A DNA stretch of 64,000 nucleotides from DATKQY01 sp035532475 (GCA_035532475.1 DATKQY010000057.1:62001-126000), one strand, 5' to 3'; positions 36,849-45,266 are shown, counted from the stretch's first letter. Translations and numbers: made by a program. The notes: generated from the letters alone by a model not told the origin.

Positions 36849-37598
36849 GTGAAAGCGCCGGACGACGCTCGGGAGTGGGTCAGCTTCGAGGACCCGGACG
36901 AGGACCGGACCTGGCTCGTGGACGTGAGCTTCCTCGCCAGCCCGTGGCGCTGCATCTACGGTGCCGGCTGCCAGGGCGTGCTCACCGGCCCCGCGCCCGA
37001 GCTCGCGCTCGGGTGCTGTTCGTACGGCGCGCACCTCACCGGTGAGGACGACGTCCGCCGGGTCGAGGAGGCGGCGGCGGGGCTCACCGCGGAGCAGTGG
37101 CAGCACCGCGGCGCCGGGCGGCGCAAGGGCGTCATCCGCCGGGGCAAGCAGGAGATCACGACACGCCTGGTCGACGACGCCTGTATCTTCCTGAACCGGC
37201 CGGGGTTCCCAGCGGGGCCCGGCTGCGCGCTGCACCAGGTGGCGCTCGAGCGCGGCGTGTCCCCCGTCACGCTGAAGCCCGACGTCTGCTGGCAGCTGCC
37301 GCTGCGCCTCGAGGAGTCGACCGACTCGCTCGGCCACGTCACGTCGATGCTGACCCAGTGGGACCGGCGCCACTGGGGGCCCGCCGGCGAGGAGTTCCAC
37401 TGGTGGTGCACCGAGGCGCCAGAGGCCTTCAGCGGCGCCGTGCCCGTCTACGTCTCCATGGCCGACGAGCTCGTGGCGCTCGTCGGCAGGGCCGTCTACG
37501 CCAAGATGGTGGCGCTGCTCGGCCCGAAAGGCACCGTCGTGCCGCTCCCGCACCCGGTGCTGAGGACGCGCGCGCCGACACGTCGCGCGACGAGGTGA
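36849..37598 (+). CDS. Cysteine-cluster protein, YkgJ/DUF3109-like
   Basis: 249-aa protein with a spread-out cysteine cluster: CIYGAGCQG, GCCSYGAHL, DDACIF, GCALHQVALERG, DVCWQLPL and WWCTEAPE. The CCxxGA/H pattern and the GCALH segment resemble the YkgJ/DUF3109 metal- or Fe-S-binding families. No catalytic function is established for them. The GTG start at 36849 is placed by the conserved beginning and by a TACGGT hexamer 7 nt upstream. It sits right after the radical SAM gene on the same strand and might supply metal or a cluster; that is inference. Confidence 0.75.
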   Translation: MKAPDDAREWVSFEDPDEDRTWLVDVSFLASPWRCIYGAGCQGVLTGPAPELALGCCSYGAHLTGEDDVRRVEEAAAGLTAEQWQHRGAGRRKGVIRRGKQEITTRLVDDACIFLNRPGFPAGPGCALHQVALERGVSPVTLKPDVCWQLPLRLEESTDSLGHVTSMLTQWDRRHWGPAGEEFHWWCTEAPEAFSGAVPVYVSMADELVALVGRAVYAKMVALLGPKGTVVPLPHPVLRTRAPTRRATR

Positions 37599-37613
37599 CG
37601 GGCGAGCCGGCGC

Positions 37614-37793
37614 TCAGCTGAGCGCCTGGTCGCCCTCCGTCTCCTCGTCGATCCCCTCGGCCTCGTACAGGCACCAGCTGGCGTGCTCATCCTCGGGATC
37701 AGCGCCGCACTCCGGGCAGGGCTCGGCGACGACCTCGACGGCACGCTTCAGGCTGCGCGCCTCTTCGAAGCGTCGATGACGTCCCTTCTTCAC
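37614..37793 (-). CDS. Small CxxC protein, possible zinc ribbon
   Basis: Sixty-residue acidic protein with PCPECGADPEDEHASWC, a CxxC followed 12 residues later by a third Cys, plus His in between, which could bind zinc. The GTG start at 37793 has GGGGAG 6 nt upstream. An in-frame GTG at 37898 would add 35 residues of unconvincing composition (including CPSAHRPSTC). A TATGAT at 37923-37928 could be its promoter, leaving a leader of about 120 nt. It is convergent with the cysteine-cluster gene. Function unknown. Confidence 0.6.
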   Translation of the reverse strand: MKKGRHRRFEEARSLKRAVEVVAEPCPECGADPEDEHASWCLYEAEGIDEETEGDQALS

Positions 37794-37922
37794 GAGCCGC
37801 TCCCCGCATGTCGACGGGCGATGTGCCGACGGGCAATCCTGACCGCCGAACCGAGCGGCCGGTGACCGCCGTCCATCGCGACCAGAGGTCGACCACACCT
37901 CGAGTCCTTGGTGACCCGCAGC

Positions 37923-37928
37923 ATCATA
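37923..37928 (-). promoter_or_regulatory. Putative -10 element upstream of the small CxxC gene
   Basis: TATGAT on the minus strand, about 130 nt upstream of the GTG at 37793. It lies between divergent genes. The 200-bp region 37794-37995 otherwise holds only the possible N-terminal extension of the small gene and the plus-strand TACCGT below. Confidence 0.4.
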
Positions 37929-37983
37929 CCGCCGCCGGCCCTCCGCCCGACGGCTGCCCGGACCGGGATCGTCCTGGTCGGGC

Positions 37984-37989
37984 TACCGT
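37984..37989 (+). promoter_or_regulatory. Putative -10 element (leaderless) for the 83-aa gene
   Basis: TACCGT, 6 nt before the GTG at 37996. Confidence 0.45.
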
Positions 37990-37995
37990 GGGGCC

Positions 37996-38247
37996 GTGGC
38001 CGAAGCCTTCGATCCCGACGCGATGGTCGCCAGGTTCCGCGAGCGCGCGGCCGCCGTCCGGCGGCGGGGGCTGCCCCCGGTCGAGGGGGCCGAGCGCCAG
38101 CGGATCATCGAGATGATGCAGCTCGACTTCATGGACTTCGCGATGCTCGGCGACGCCACGGCGAGCCTCGACGACGGCATCTTGACCCTGCAGGTCGACC
38201 TCCGCCCCCGGCCCGACGAGGGCGCCGCGGACGCCGCCGGGAGCTGA
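37996..38247 (+). CDS. Small conserved hypothetical protein
   Basis: 83-aa soluble protein: MAEAFDPDAMVARFRERAAA, a basic helix, then ERQRIIEMMQLDFMDFAMLGD and ASLDDGILTLQVDLRPRP. The predicted layout is two helices and a C-terminal beta hairpin, with no membrane segment or cysteine. I recognise no family. The GTG start is supported by the TACCGT hexamer 6 nt upstream and by high third-position GC through the frame. It faces the RNase D gene. Confidence 0.65.
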   Translation: MAEAFDPDAMVARFRERAAAVRRRGLPPVEGAERQRIIEMMQLDFMDFAMLGDATASLDDGILTLQVDLRPRPDEGAADAAGS

Positions 38248-38279
38248 GCCCGGCGGGCGCCCGGGCAGCGCCCGGGCGC

Positions 38280-39521
38280 TCAGCGCAGCGGTCCGACGCC
38301 GTCGTTGGCGACGATGCGGTGCGAGCGCTCCTCGAGGACGAGGACGCCGTCGTCGTCGAGCGCCAGGGCGAGCTCGCCGGCCGCGAGCCTGCGCAGCGGC
38401 TCGCCGACGAGGTCGTGGCGCCACGAGGTGACGAGCCGACCCTCCGCGTTCTCCTTGAAAAAGGCCACGAGGTCCGCCCGCGTCGCCAGGATCGCCGGGT
38501 CGATCTCGAGCTGGCGAGCCCGCTCGGCGACCCATGCTGCGGCGAGCGCGGCCGCCGGGCGCGCCACGGCCTCCGTCGGCGCCCCGGCGGGCAGCCGCAG
38601 CGCGCTGTTCGGCAGCTCCATCCCCTCGGCCACGGCCGCGAGCAGCTCGGCCGCGCCGCCGCCGGCCAGGTGGCGCCCGTCGATGTTCCGCACCGCCTCG
38701 AGCTCGCCGCGCGTCGTCGGGGGACGGTGCGCGATCGAGATCACCGCGAGGTCGGAGAGCACGAAGCGGGTCGGCTGGTCGAGCTGCTGGGCGCGCCGCT
38801 CCCGCCAGGCCGCCACGCTCTGTGCCACGCCGCGCTGGCGCCCCCGCAGCTGGCGGGCGTGCTTCAGCCGCCACCACGCCTCCTCGGGCACGACGGACGC
38901 GCGCGAGCGGCCGAGCAGGATCGCGAACTCCTCCTCGGCCCACCCGAGGCGCCCCGCCGCCTCCAGCCGCTCCGTGATGAGCTGACGAAGCTCGAGCAGG
39001 TGGGACACGTCGCTCGCCGCGTAGCGGCGCTGGGCGTCGGTGAGGGGGCGGCGGGTCCAGTCGGTCAGCTGGTCGCCCTTCTCGAGGCGGATCCCGAGCA
39101 CCCGCTCGACGAGCGAGAGCAGCGACGGCGAGCTGAAGCCGAGGAAGCAGGCGGCGAGCTGGGTGTCGAAGATGGCGCGCGGCGCGCGGCCGCACGCGCG
39201 CTCGAGCACCTCCAGGTCCTGATCGGCGGCGTGGAGCACGGCGACACCGTCGCCCGCGAGCACCCGGGCGAGCGGCGCGACGTCGACCGCCAGCGGGTCG
39301 ACCAGCGCGACCGAGTCGTCCCAGGCGATCTGGAGCAGCGCGAGGTGGGGGTAGTAGGTGCGCTCGCGGTGGAACTCGGTGTCGATCCCGTACTCGGGCG
39401 CGACGACGAGCTCGTCGACGAGGCGCCCGAGCTCCTCGTCGGTCGTGACGAGCCGGTGCTCGACCGCCGGCGCCGCCTCGAGGTGCCGTGCGCCGCCCGA
39501 CCGCTGCCGGCCCGTCGCCAC
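38280..39521 (-). CDS. rnd: Ribonuclease D
   Basis: 3'-5' exoribonuclease of the DEDDy class, acting in tRNA 3' maturation. The exonuclease motifs are GIDTEFHRERTYYP (D, E), HAADQDLEVLE (D) and RRYAASDVSHLLEL (Y and D). A helical HRDC domain follows (RPPTTRGELEAVRNID). The 413-aa length fits actinobacterial homologues. It starts 1 bp after the flavin reductase gene ends, so the two are probably co-transcribed. Confidence 0.92.
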   Translation of the reverse strand: MATGRQRSGGARHLEAAPAVEHRLVTTDEELGRLVDELVVAPEYGIDTEFHRERTYYPHLALLQIAWDDSVALVDPLAVDVAPLARVLAGDGVAVLHAADQDLEVLERACGRAPRAIFDTQLAACFLGFSSPSLLSLVERVLGIRLEKGDQLTDWTRRPLTDAQRRYAASDVSHLLELRQLITERLEAAGRLGWAEEEFAILLGRSRASVVPEEAWWRLKHARQLRGRQRGVAQSVAAWRERRAQQLDQPTRFVLSDLAVISIAHRPPTTRGELEAVRNIDGRHLAGGGAAELLAAVAEGMELPNSALRLPAGAPTEAVARPAAALAAAWVAERARQLEIDPAILATRADLVAFFKENAEGRLVTSWRHDLVGEPLRRLAAGELALALDDDGVLVLEERSHRIVANDGVGPLR

Positions 39522-39522
39522 C

Positions 39523-40071
39523 TCAGCCCCCGTAGCTCATGCGGGTGTCCTCCATGCGCAGCACCTCGGCCTCCTCGCCGCCGTCGGCGAAACCGGCGTC
39601 GACGATCTCGCCGACGAACAGGCTGTGCGAGCCGAACGGGAGCTCGCGCTCGAGGCGGCAGTCGAGGAAGGCGACAGCGGGACCGGGGACCGGTGCGCCC
39701 GTGACGGCGGCGTCGCGGTAGGCGACGCCGTTCAGCGTGCGCGCCCGGGGGTCGTGCTCGGCCGGCTTCACGAACTTGCGGACGAGGCCACGGTCCTCGC
39801 GTGCCAGCAACGAGAGGGTGAAGGCGCCGCCCTCGCGGACGAGGCCGTAGGTGTGCACCCCGACCTCCACGCCGACGCCGAGCAGCTTCGGCTCCGTGGC
39901 GAGCTGGGTGACCCAGTTGCAGGTCATCAGGTTGCGCCGCTCGCCCGAGCGGCTGCCGAGGAGGTAGAGGCCGGACGGGAGCTTCCAGAGCACGCGGCGC
40001 CGCGCACGGTCGTACTCGTCGGGATCGGCGCCCTCGGGCACGGGCCCGACGAGGTGCGCGTACGGGGCCAT
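39523..40071 (-). CDS. Flavin reductase-like FMN-binding protein
   Basis: 182-aa flavin reductase-like domain with a split-barrel fold: RRVLWKLPSGLYLLGSRSGERRNLMTCNWVTQLATEPKLLGVGVE is the FMN-binding first half, and FLDCRLERELPFGSHSLFVGEIVDAG the second. Such proteins reduce or bind FMN, sometimes for a partner monooxygenase; none is adjacent. The ATG lies 8 nt from a TAGCTT hexamer without a Shine-Dalgarno. Confidence 0.88.
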   Translation of the reverse strand: MAPYAHLVGPVPEGADPDEYDRARRRVLWKLPSGLYLLGSRSGERRNLMTCNWVTQLATEPKLLGVGVEVGVHTYGLVREGGAFTLSLLAREDRGLVRKFVKPAEHDPRARTLNGVAYRDAAVTGAPVPGPAVAFLDCRLERELPFGSHSLFVGEIVDAGFADGGEEAEVLRMEDTRMSYGG

Positions 40072-40079
40072 GGGGGGCG

Positions 40080-40085
40080 AAGCTA
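40080..40085 (-). promoter_or_regulatory. Putative -10 element of the flavin reductase gene (leaderless)
   Basis: TAGCTT on the minus strand, 8 nt from the ATG at 40071. Confidence 0.45.
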
Positions 40086-40176
40086 CAACCTCACGCCCGA
40101 CTAGGGCTGCTTCTCGCGGCCGGGCGCGCGGCGTGGCGCGGGCCGGCGCACCCGGGGATCGGGTGCCCGGGGCCCC

Positions 40177-40620
40177 TCAGCCGCCGCCGAGCGCCTTCAC
40201 GAGCCGCTCCGCCGTCGCGAGGTGCGCCTGGCCGGCGGCGATCCTCGCCCGGTAGCGGGCGAAGCCCGGCGAGGAGAAGGACGATGCGAGCGAGCAGGCC
40301 TCCGCCCCCTCGGCGAAGTCGGTGTACGCCTCGTTGAGCGCGTTCGTGAGCTGGGTGTCGGGCGTCGGGAGCACGCCCTCGGCCGTCCCGGCGTCGATGA
40401 CGAACGCGGCACAGGCCGTGCGGGTCGGGGCGAGCTCGCGCCGCTCGACCCCGAGGGCGATGCCCTTGATGTCGGCGGCGATCTGGGCGTCGTTGGCGGC
40501 GAGGCCCGCTGCGCTCGACCACGCGGCGACGCGCTGGGCGAGATCGCCGCCCGGGCCCGAGCAGGCCGAGGCGGCGAGCGCCAGCCCCACGAGCGCCGCG
40601 GCGACGCTCCCCCGCCTCAC
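40177..40620 (-). CDS. Hypothetical lipoprotein
   Basis: 147-aa predicted lipoprotein. A short basic N-terminus and hydrophobic core lead to the lipobox LAASAC, with Cys20 as the lipidation site. The mature part is helical and Ala-rich (AQRVAAWSSAAGLAAND, YTDFAEGAEACSLASSF), with three further cysteines. No family is recognised. The GTG start at 40620 is 7 bp after the tyrS stop, so it may be co-transcribed with tyrS, but a functional link is not evident. Confidence 0.75.
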   Translation of the reverse strand: MRRGSVAAALVGLALAASACSGPGGDLAQRVAAWSSAAGLAANDAQIAADIKGIALGVERRELAPTRTACAAFVIDAGTAEGVLPTPDTQLTNALNEAYTDFAEGAEACSLASSFSSPGFARYRARIAAGQAHLATAERLVKALGGG

Positions 40621-40627
40621 GGCGACG

Positions 40628-41914
40628 TCAGGCGAAGCACAGCAGGTGCAGGTCCCGCCGGCCCCGCCGCAGCAGCACGTAGCGCCCGGCCAGCAGGTCC
40701 TTCCCGGTGAGGCGGGCCGCGGGGTCCTGCTCGCGCCGGTTGTCCACGTAGACGCCGCCTTGCGAGATGGTCGTGCGCGCCTGGGTCTTCGAGGAGACGA
40801 GGCCCGAGGAGACCAGCACGTCGACGAGCTCGAGACCGTCCCCGTCGAGGGCGCTTCGCGCGAGCGTCGTCGAGGGGGCGTCGGCGACCACCATGAGCAG
40901 CGTCTCCTCGTCGAGCGACGCCACGTCCTCGGAGTACAGGGCGGCCACCGCGCGCTCGACGCGGGCGGTCTCCTGGTCCCCGTGGACGAGCGTGCACATC
41001 TCGCGCGCGAGCAGTCGCTGCGCCTCGCGCCGCTCGGGGTGCTCCGCCGTCGCCCGGTCGGCCTCGAGGATGCGCCCGTGGTCGAGGAAGGTGAAGTAGC
41101 GCAGGTAGCGGCCGACGACGCTGTCCTCGGCGCGCACGAAGTACTGGTAGAGCTTGTAGGGGCTCGTCCTCCCCGGGTCGAGGTAGATCGCCCCGGACTC
41201 GGACTTGCCGAACTTCGTGCCGTCGGGCCTGGTCACGAGCGGGGAGGTGAGCGCGTAGGCGGTGGCGCCGCGCGCCTTTCGGATCAGCTCGACGCCCATC
41301 GTGATGTTCCCCCACTGGTCGCTGCCGCCCATCTGCAGGGTGCAGCCGTAGCCGTCGAAGAGGTGGAGGAAGTCGTAGGCCTGCAGGAGCATGTAGCTGA
41401 ACTCGGTGTAGGAGATCCCGTGCTCGGGCCGCTCGATGCGCGCCCGCACCGACTCCTTGGCGATCATCTGGTTGACGCTGAAGTGCTTGCCGGTGTCGCG
41501 CAGGAACTCGACGAGGCTGAGCGACAGCAGCCAGTCGGCGTTGTCGAGCAGCACCGCCTGCGCCGCCCCCGCCGCGGGGGAGAAGTCGAGGAAGCGCTCG
41601 AGCTGCGGGGCGATCCCGGCGACGTTGCGCGCGTGCTGCTCGGGGGTGAGCAGGGCCCGCTCCTCGGTCTTGCCGCCGGGGTCCCCGATGAAGCCGGTGC
41701 CCCCGCCGAGGAGCGCGATCGGGCGGTGGCTGGCGAGCTGCATCCGTCGCAGCATCGTGAGCTGGAGGAGGTTGCCGACGTGGAGGCTGTCCGAGGACGG
41801 GTCGAAGCCGATGTAGGCGGTCAGGTGGCCGTGGTCGAGCTCGCGGAGGAGCGCGTCGTCGCTGTGCTGGTAGACGAGTCCGCGAAACGCCAGGTCCTCG
41901 GTGAGCGGCACCAT
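40628..41914 (-). CDS. tyrS: Tyrosyl-tRNA synthetase
   Basis: Class I synthetase charging tRNA-Tyr. Motifs: YIGFDPSSDSLHVGNLLQL (HIGH-like HVGN), GGGTGFIGDPGGK, LLQAYDFLHLF, MGGSDQWGN, and the KMSKS equivalent KFGKS. The C-terminal S4 RNA-binding domain covers VDVLVSSGLVSSKTQARTTISQGGVYVDN. It is 428 aa. The ATG at 41914 directly follows GGGAGG, so the second codon, GTG at 41911, with better spacing is a possible actual initiator. No T-box leader is visible upstream. Confidence 0.95.
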   Translation of the reverse strand: MVPLTEDLAFRGLVYQHSDDALLRELDHGHLTAYIGFDPSSDSLHVGNLLQLTMLRRMQLASHRPIALLGGGTGFIGDPGGKTEERALLTPEQHARNVAGIAPQLERFLDFSPAAGAAQAVLLDNADWLLSLSLVEFLRDTGKHFSVNQMIAKESVRARIERPEHGISYTEFSYMLLQAYDFLHLFDGYGCTLQMGGSDQWGNITMGVELIRKARGATAYALTSPLVTRPDGTKFGKSESGAIYLDPGRTSPYKLYQYFVRAEDSVVGRYLRYFTFLDHGRILEADRATAEHPERREAQRLLAREMCTLVHGDQETARVERAVAALYSEDVASLDEETLLMVVADAPSTTLARSALDGDGLELVDVLVSSGLVSSKTQARTTISQGGVYVDNRREQDPAARLTGKDLLAGRYVLLRRGRRDLHLLCFA

Positions 41915-41940
41915 CCTCCCAGCCTGCCATAGGCGGCCGG

Positions 41941-41970
41941 CGCCCCCCGGCGCCCCCCGGCGCCCCCCGG
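41941..41970. repeat. Three tandem copies of a 10-bp GC-rich unit
   Basis: CGCCCCCCGG is repeated three times in direct tandem in the 174-bp gap between tyrS and the DUF169 gene. It is probably a slippage-prone simple repeat. Nothing else is recognisable in the gap. Confidence 0.8.
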
Positions 41971-42088
41971 CAGTCCGGCCCCGGCACGGGGGCCCCGGGG
42001 CCGGACTGGACGGCGCGCGGGCGGCGTGGAAGCCTTCGACCACGACGGCAGCGGGCGTGGCAGACCCGCGCCCGACGGGAGGAGCGAC

Positions 42089-42823
42089 ATGGTTGTGACG
42101 ACGACCGACTGGCGGGAGCTCGCCGACCGGATCACCGCCGCGCTGCACCTCGCGACGGCGCCGGTCGCGATCAGCTTCTCGGACGAGGCGCCGGGCGGCG
42201 TCGCGGCGTTCGACGCGCCGATGAGCCCGCCGGCGGAGGACGGCAGGACGGGTCGCGTCCCGGCCGGCTGCGTCTTCTGGGTGCGCGCCGCCGCGGCCAC
42301 GTTCTCCACCCTCCCCGAGGACCACGGGAACTGCAGCGTCGGCCGGGTGACGCACGGCCTCGCCACCTTGGAGGACGTCGCCGGCAACGGCGACGTCGCG
42401 GCGCTGCTCGGCTCGGGATGGGTCACGCCCGAGGCGGTCGGCGGCATCCCGGCGATCACCCGGCGCCCCGGCGCCATCACCTACGGCCCGCTCGGCGACA
42501 CCCCGGACGGGGTCGAGCCCGACGTCGTGCTGCTCCGGGTGAACGGCCGCCAGATGATGGTCCTCTCCGACGCCCTGCCCGGGCTCTCGATCGAGGGCAA
42601 GCCGCAGTGCCACATCGTGGCGCTCGCCGCCGAGCGCAAGACCCCGGCGGCGAGCGTGGGATGCGCCCTCTCCCGGGCGCGCACCGGCATGACGGCGGAC
42701 GAGATGACCTGCGCGCTCCCCGCCGAGGGGCTCGGCGCCATGGTCGACGCTGTCGAGCGGACGGCCGAGATCGACTCCACCGTCGCCAAGTACGCCGCAG
42801 CCGACGCCCGCCGCTTCGCCTGA
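42089..42823 (+). CDS. DUF169 family protein
   Basis: 244-aa protein matching the DUF169 pattern: ATAPVAISFSDEAPGG near the N-terminus, AGCVFWVRAAAATFST with the conserved Cys, NCSVGRVTHGL, and PQCHIVALAAERKTPAASVGCALSRARTGM with further conserved Cys. The biochemical role of the family is unknown. A GGGAGGAG site 4 nt before the ATG fixes the start. It is a lone plus-strand gene between minus-strand tyrS and ohr. Confidence 0.82.
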   Translation: MVVTTTDWRELADRITAALHLATAPVAISFSDEAPGGVAAFDAPMSPPAEDGRTGRVPAGCVFWVRAAAATFSTLPEDHGNCSVGRVTHGLATLEDVAGNGDVAALLGSGWVTPEAVGGIPAITRRPGAITYGPLGDTPDGVEPDVVLLRVNGRQMMVLSDALPGLSIEGKPQCHIVALAAERKTPAASVGCALSRARTGMTADEMTCALPAEGLGAMVDAVERTAEIDSTVAKYAAADARRFA

Positions 42824-42840
42824 GCGGCGGCGCCGGCCGG

Positions 42841-42877
42841 CCCGGCCGGCTCAGGGCCCGGCCGGCTCAGGGCCCGG
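42841..42877. repeat. Tandem 16-bp repeat covering the ohr stop codon
   Basis: CCCGGCCGGCTCAGGG occurs twice in tandem plus a partial third copy. The second copy contains the ohr stop codon, and the first carries an identical unused TCA. It looks like a small tandem duplication between the convergent DUF169 and ohr genes. Confidence 0.8.
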
Positions 42878-43298
42878 TGACGCTCAGGTGGACCGGGACG
42901 TTCCCCCGGGTCGCCTTGGAGTAGGGGCAGGTCTGGTGGGCCTGCTCGACGAGCGCGAGGGCCTCGTCCTCGGGCAGGCCCGGCAGCTCGGCCGCGATCT
43001 CGAGGACCAGCCCGTAGCCGCCGTCGGCGTCGTCGGCGCCGATGCCGACGCGCACCGAGACGGCGGAGTCGGAGACGTCGACGTGGTGACGGGCGGCGGC
43101 GAGCTTCAGGGCCGAGTGGAAGCAGGCGGCGTAGCCGACGGCGAACAGCTCCTCGGGATTCGTGCCCTCGCCTCCCGGGCCGCCGAGCTCGGTCGGGATC
43201 GACAGCTGGACGTCGACCTTGCCGTCCGAGGACGCGGCGCGGCCCTCGCGGCCACCCCAGGCCGTGCCCTCCGCCGTGTACGCGACCGTGACCGACAT
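42867..43298 (-). CDS. ohr: Organic hydroperoxide resistance protein (Ohr)
   Basis: Thiol-dependent peroxidase of the OsmC/Ohr family reducing organic hydroperoxides. The redox cysteines are in VGYAACFHSALKLAA and QTCPYSKATRGN, and the Ohr-type N-terminus (YTAEGTAWGGREGRAAS) is present. It is 143 aa, standard length. No MarR-type OhrR regulator is adjacent in the window. Confidence 0.93.
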   Translation of the reverse strand: MSVTVAYTAEGTAWGGREGRAASSDGKVDVQLSIPTELGGPGGEGTNPEELFAVGYAACFHSALKLAAARHHVDVSDSAVSVRVGIGADDADGGYGLVLEIAAELPGLPEDEALALVEQAHQTCPYSKATRGNVPVHLSVTGP

Positions 43299-43455
43299 GG
43301 CGCCACCTCTCCCTCGTCGGGGCGCCGTGACCGTCGCCCGGTCACCTCCGCCCGCTGCCTCGAGCAGTCAAACGCGGCGCGCGGCGTGGTTCTTCCACGG
43401 CGGGCGGCCCGCACCGGAGCGTGGCGCCGGGCCGGCGCCACACCGGCCGGCGGCC

Positions 43456-45261
43456 TCAGGCCTCGAGCAGCCGGTCGACGCCGTCGGTCACCGCGCGCTC
43501 GATCTCGCGGTGGGCGAGGACGTTCGCGTGCCGGTCGGTGCGGGCCACGACGACGCCGACGCCGCCCCCGGCGAGCCGCTCCCCGACCGCCCCGGCGAGC
43601 TCGCCGGCGGTCGCCACCTCGGTGACCGGCAGGCCGAGGCCACGGGCGGCCGAGCCGACCGCCTGGGCCTGGGGCGTCGCGAAGGCCCGCTCGAAAGTCT
43701 CCTCGGACAGGTCCCCGGCGTAGGGCAGGAACGAGAAGATCCCGCCGCCGCCGTTGTCGACCACGACGAGGGCGGCGTCGGGCACGTCCTCGAGGTCGCC
43801 GCGGACGAGCCCCGAGAGGTCGTGGAAGAAGGCGAGGTCGCCGAGCAGGCCGACCGTGGCCGCCACGGCCGGGTCCCCGGGGCGGCGACGCCGCCCGCGG
43901 CGGGAAGCCGCCACGCCGAGCACGGTCGAGACCACGCCGTCGATCCCGTTGGCGCCCCGGTTCGCCAGCAACCGCGGGGCGCCCTCGCGCGGGGCGGCGA
44001 ACCACTCGACGTCCCGCACGGGCATGGAGGAGGACGCGACGAGGGTGGCGCCGCCCGGCACCAGCGCGAACAGCGCGCGCGCGACGCCTGGCTCGGTCAG
44101 CCCGGGGTGCGCCCCGACGACGGCGTCGATCACGCGCTGGGCGACCGACTCGGCGCCCTCCCAGCGCGTGAGCCATGCCGACGGGCCGGCGGAGGGATCG
44201 CGGGGGTCGAGGCGCTCGGCGGCGAGCGTGGCGAGACGGCCCGGGTCGGCGCGGACCACGAGCGCCGCCACCCGGTCCGGGTCCTGGTGGCGGCCGTAGG
44301 GGTCGACGAGGATGTGTCTCGTGCCGCCGGCGGCGAGGTCGGCCGACCACGAGCCGAGCACCCTGGAGGCGTGCGGGGCGCCCAGGTGGACGACGACGTC
44401 GGGCGCGAGGCGCTCCCTGGCGAGCTCGCTCCGCAGGATCTGGTCGGCGGCGGCGACGACCACGTGGGGTCGCCCGAACCGCTCGCGGGGCCAGGCCAGC
44501 GGGTCGGCCAGCACCGGCCAGCCGAGCGCCCGGGCCAGCCCGAGGACGGCCTCCCGCCCGTGCTCGGGCTCCGCGCCGGCGGCGCCGCTCCCGGCGATGA
44601 GGAGGCCCCGCTCGACGCCGGCGACCACCTCGAGCAGCCGCTCGACGGTCACCTCGGGCGCGGCGGGCCCGGTGACCTCGTCGTGCCACGGGCGGCCGTC
44701 GACTCGCCCACGCGGGGGCGAGTCGGGCGCGCCGACGAGCGGCTCGGCGAAGGCCAGGTTGGCGTGGACCGGGCCCGGACCGCGCGGCCCGTGCGCCGCC
44801 TCGGCGACGAGGCGGGCGGCGAGGGAGCGCCACGAGGCGCGCCCCGCGTCGTCGGGCACCCCGAAGCTCCACGCGAAGCGGACCGCGCCGCCGAACGCGC
44901 CCACCTGGTCGACGGTCTGGGGTGAGCCGACGCCGTGCAGCTCGGGCGGGCGGTCGGCCGTGCAGACGAGCAGGGGGACGCCCGCCAGGTCGGCCTCGAC
45001 GACCGCGGCGTGGACCTCGACCGAGGCGGTGCCGCTCGTCGTGACGACGGCGGCCGGCCGGCCCGACTCGAGGGCGATGCCGAGGGCGTAGAAGGCCGCG
45101 GAGCGCTCGTCGAGGCGGACGTGCACCCGCACGCGCCGCTCGGCGAGGAGGGCCGTGGCGAGCGGCGCCGAGCGCGAGCCCGGCGCGACGACGGCGTCGC
45201 GCACCCCGGCGCGGACCCACTCGTCGACGAGCGTGGCGGCGAAGTCGGCCTGTACCGTCAT
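43456..45261 (-). CDS. menD: 2-Succinyl-5-enolpyruvyl-6-hydroxy-3-cyclohexene-1-carboxylate synthase
   Basis: ThDP-dependent enzyme joining 2-oxoglutarate to isochorismate in menaquinone synthesis. Motifs: VVAPGSRSAPLATALL at the N-terminus, DERSAAFYALGIA, VVTTSGTASVEVHAAVVEA, and the ThDP/metal motif GDLAFFHDLSGL through VVDNGGGGIFSFLP. The length of 601 aa is normal. Its ATG is 5 bp from the divergent menH ATG, leaving no room for a conventional spacer. Confidence 0.95.
   Translation of the reverse strand: MTVQADFAATLVDEWVRAGVRDAVVAPGSRSAPLATALLAERRVRVHVRLDERSAAFYALGIALESGRPAAVVTTSGTASVEVHAAVVEADLAGVPLLVCTADRPPELHGVGSPQTVDQVGAFGGAVRFAWSFGVPDDAGRASWRSLAARLVAEAAHGPRGPGPVHANLAFAEPLVGAPDSPPRGRVDGRPWHDEVTGPAAPEVTVERLLEVVAGVERGLLIAGSGAAGAEPEHGREAVLGLARALGWPVLADPLAWPRERFGRPHVVVAAADQILRSELARERLAPDVVVHLGAPHASRVLGSWSADLAAGGTRHILVDPYGRHQDPDRVAALVVRADPGRLATLAAERLDPRDPSAGPSAWLTRWEGAESVAQRVIDAVVGAHPGLTEPGVARALFALVPGGATLVASSSMPVRDVEWFAAPREGAPRLLANRGANGIDGVVSTVLGVAASRRGRRRRPGDPAVAATVGLLGDLAFFHDLSGLVRGDLEDVPDAALVVVDNGGGGIFSFLPYAGDLSEETFERAFATPQAQAVGSAARGLGLPVTEVATAGELAGAVGERLAGGGVGVVVARTDRHANVLAHREIERAVTDGVDRLLEA
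45253..45258 (+). promoter_or_regulatory. Putative -10 element of menH (leaderless), inside menD
   Basis: TACCGT on the plus strand, 8 nt before the menH ATG and overlapping the first menD codons. The element must therefore satisfy both coding and promoter constraints. Confidence 0.4.
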
Positions 45262-45266
45262 CGGCG

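Noticed and set aside
41941..41970. CRISPR-like or regulatory repeat array
   Set aside because: Three 10-bp units in direct tandem without spacers; simple slippage repeat.
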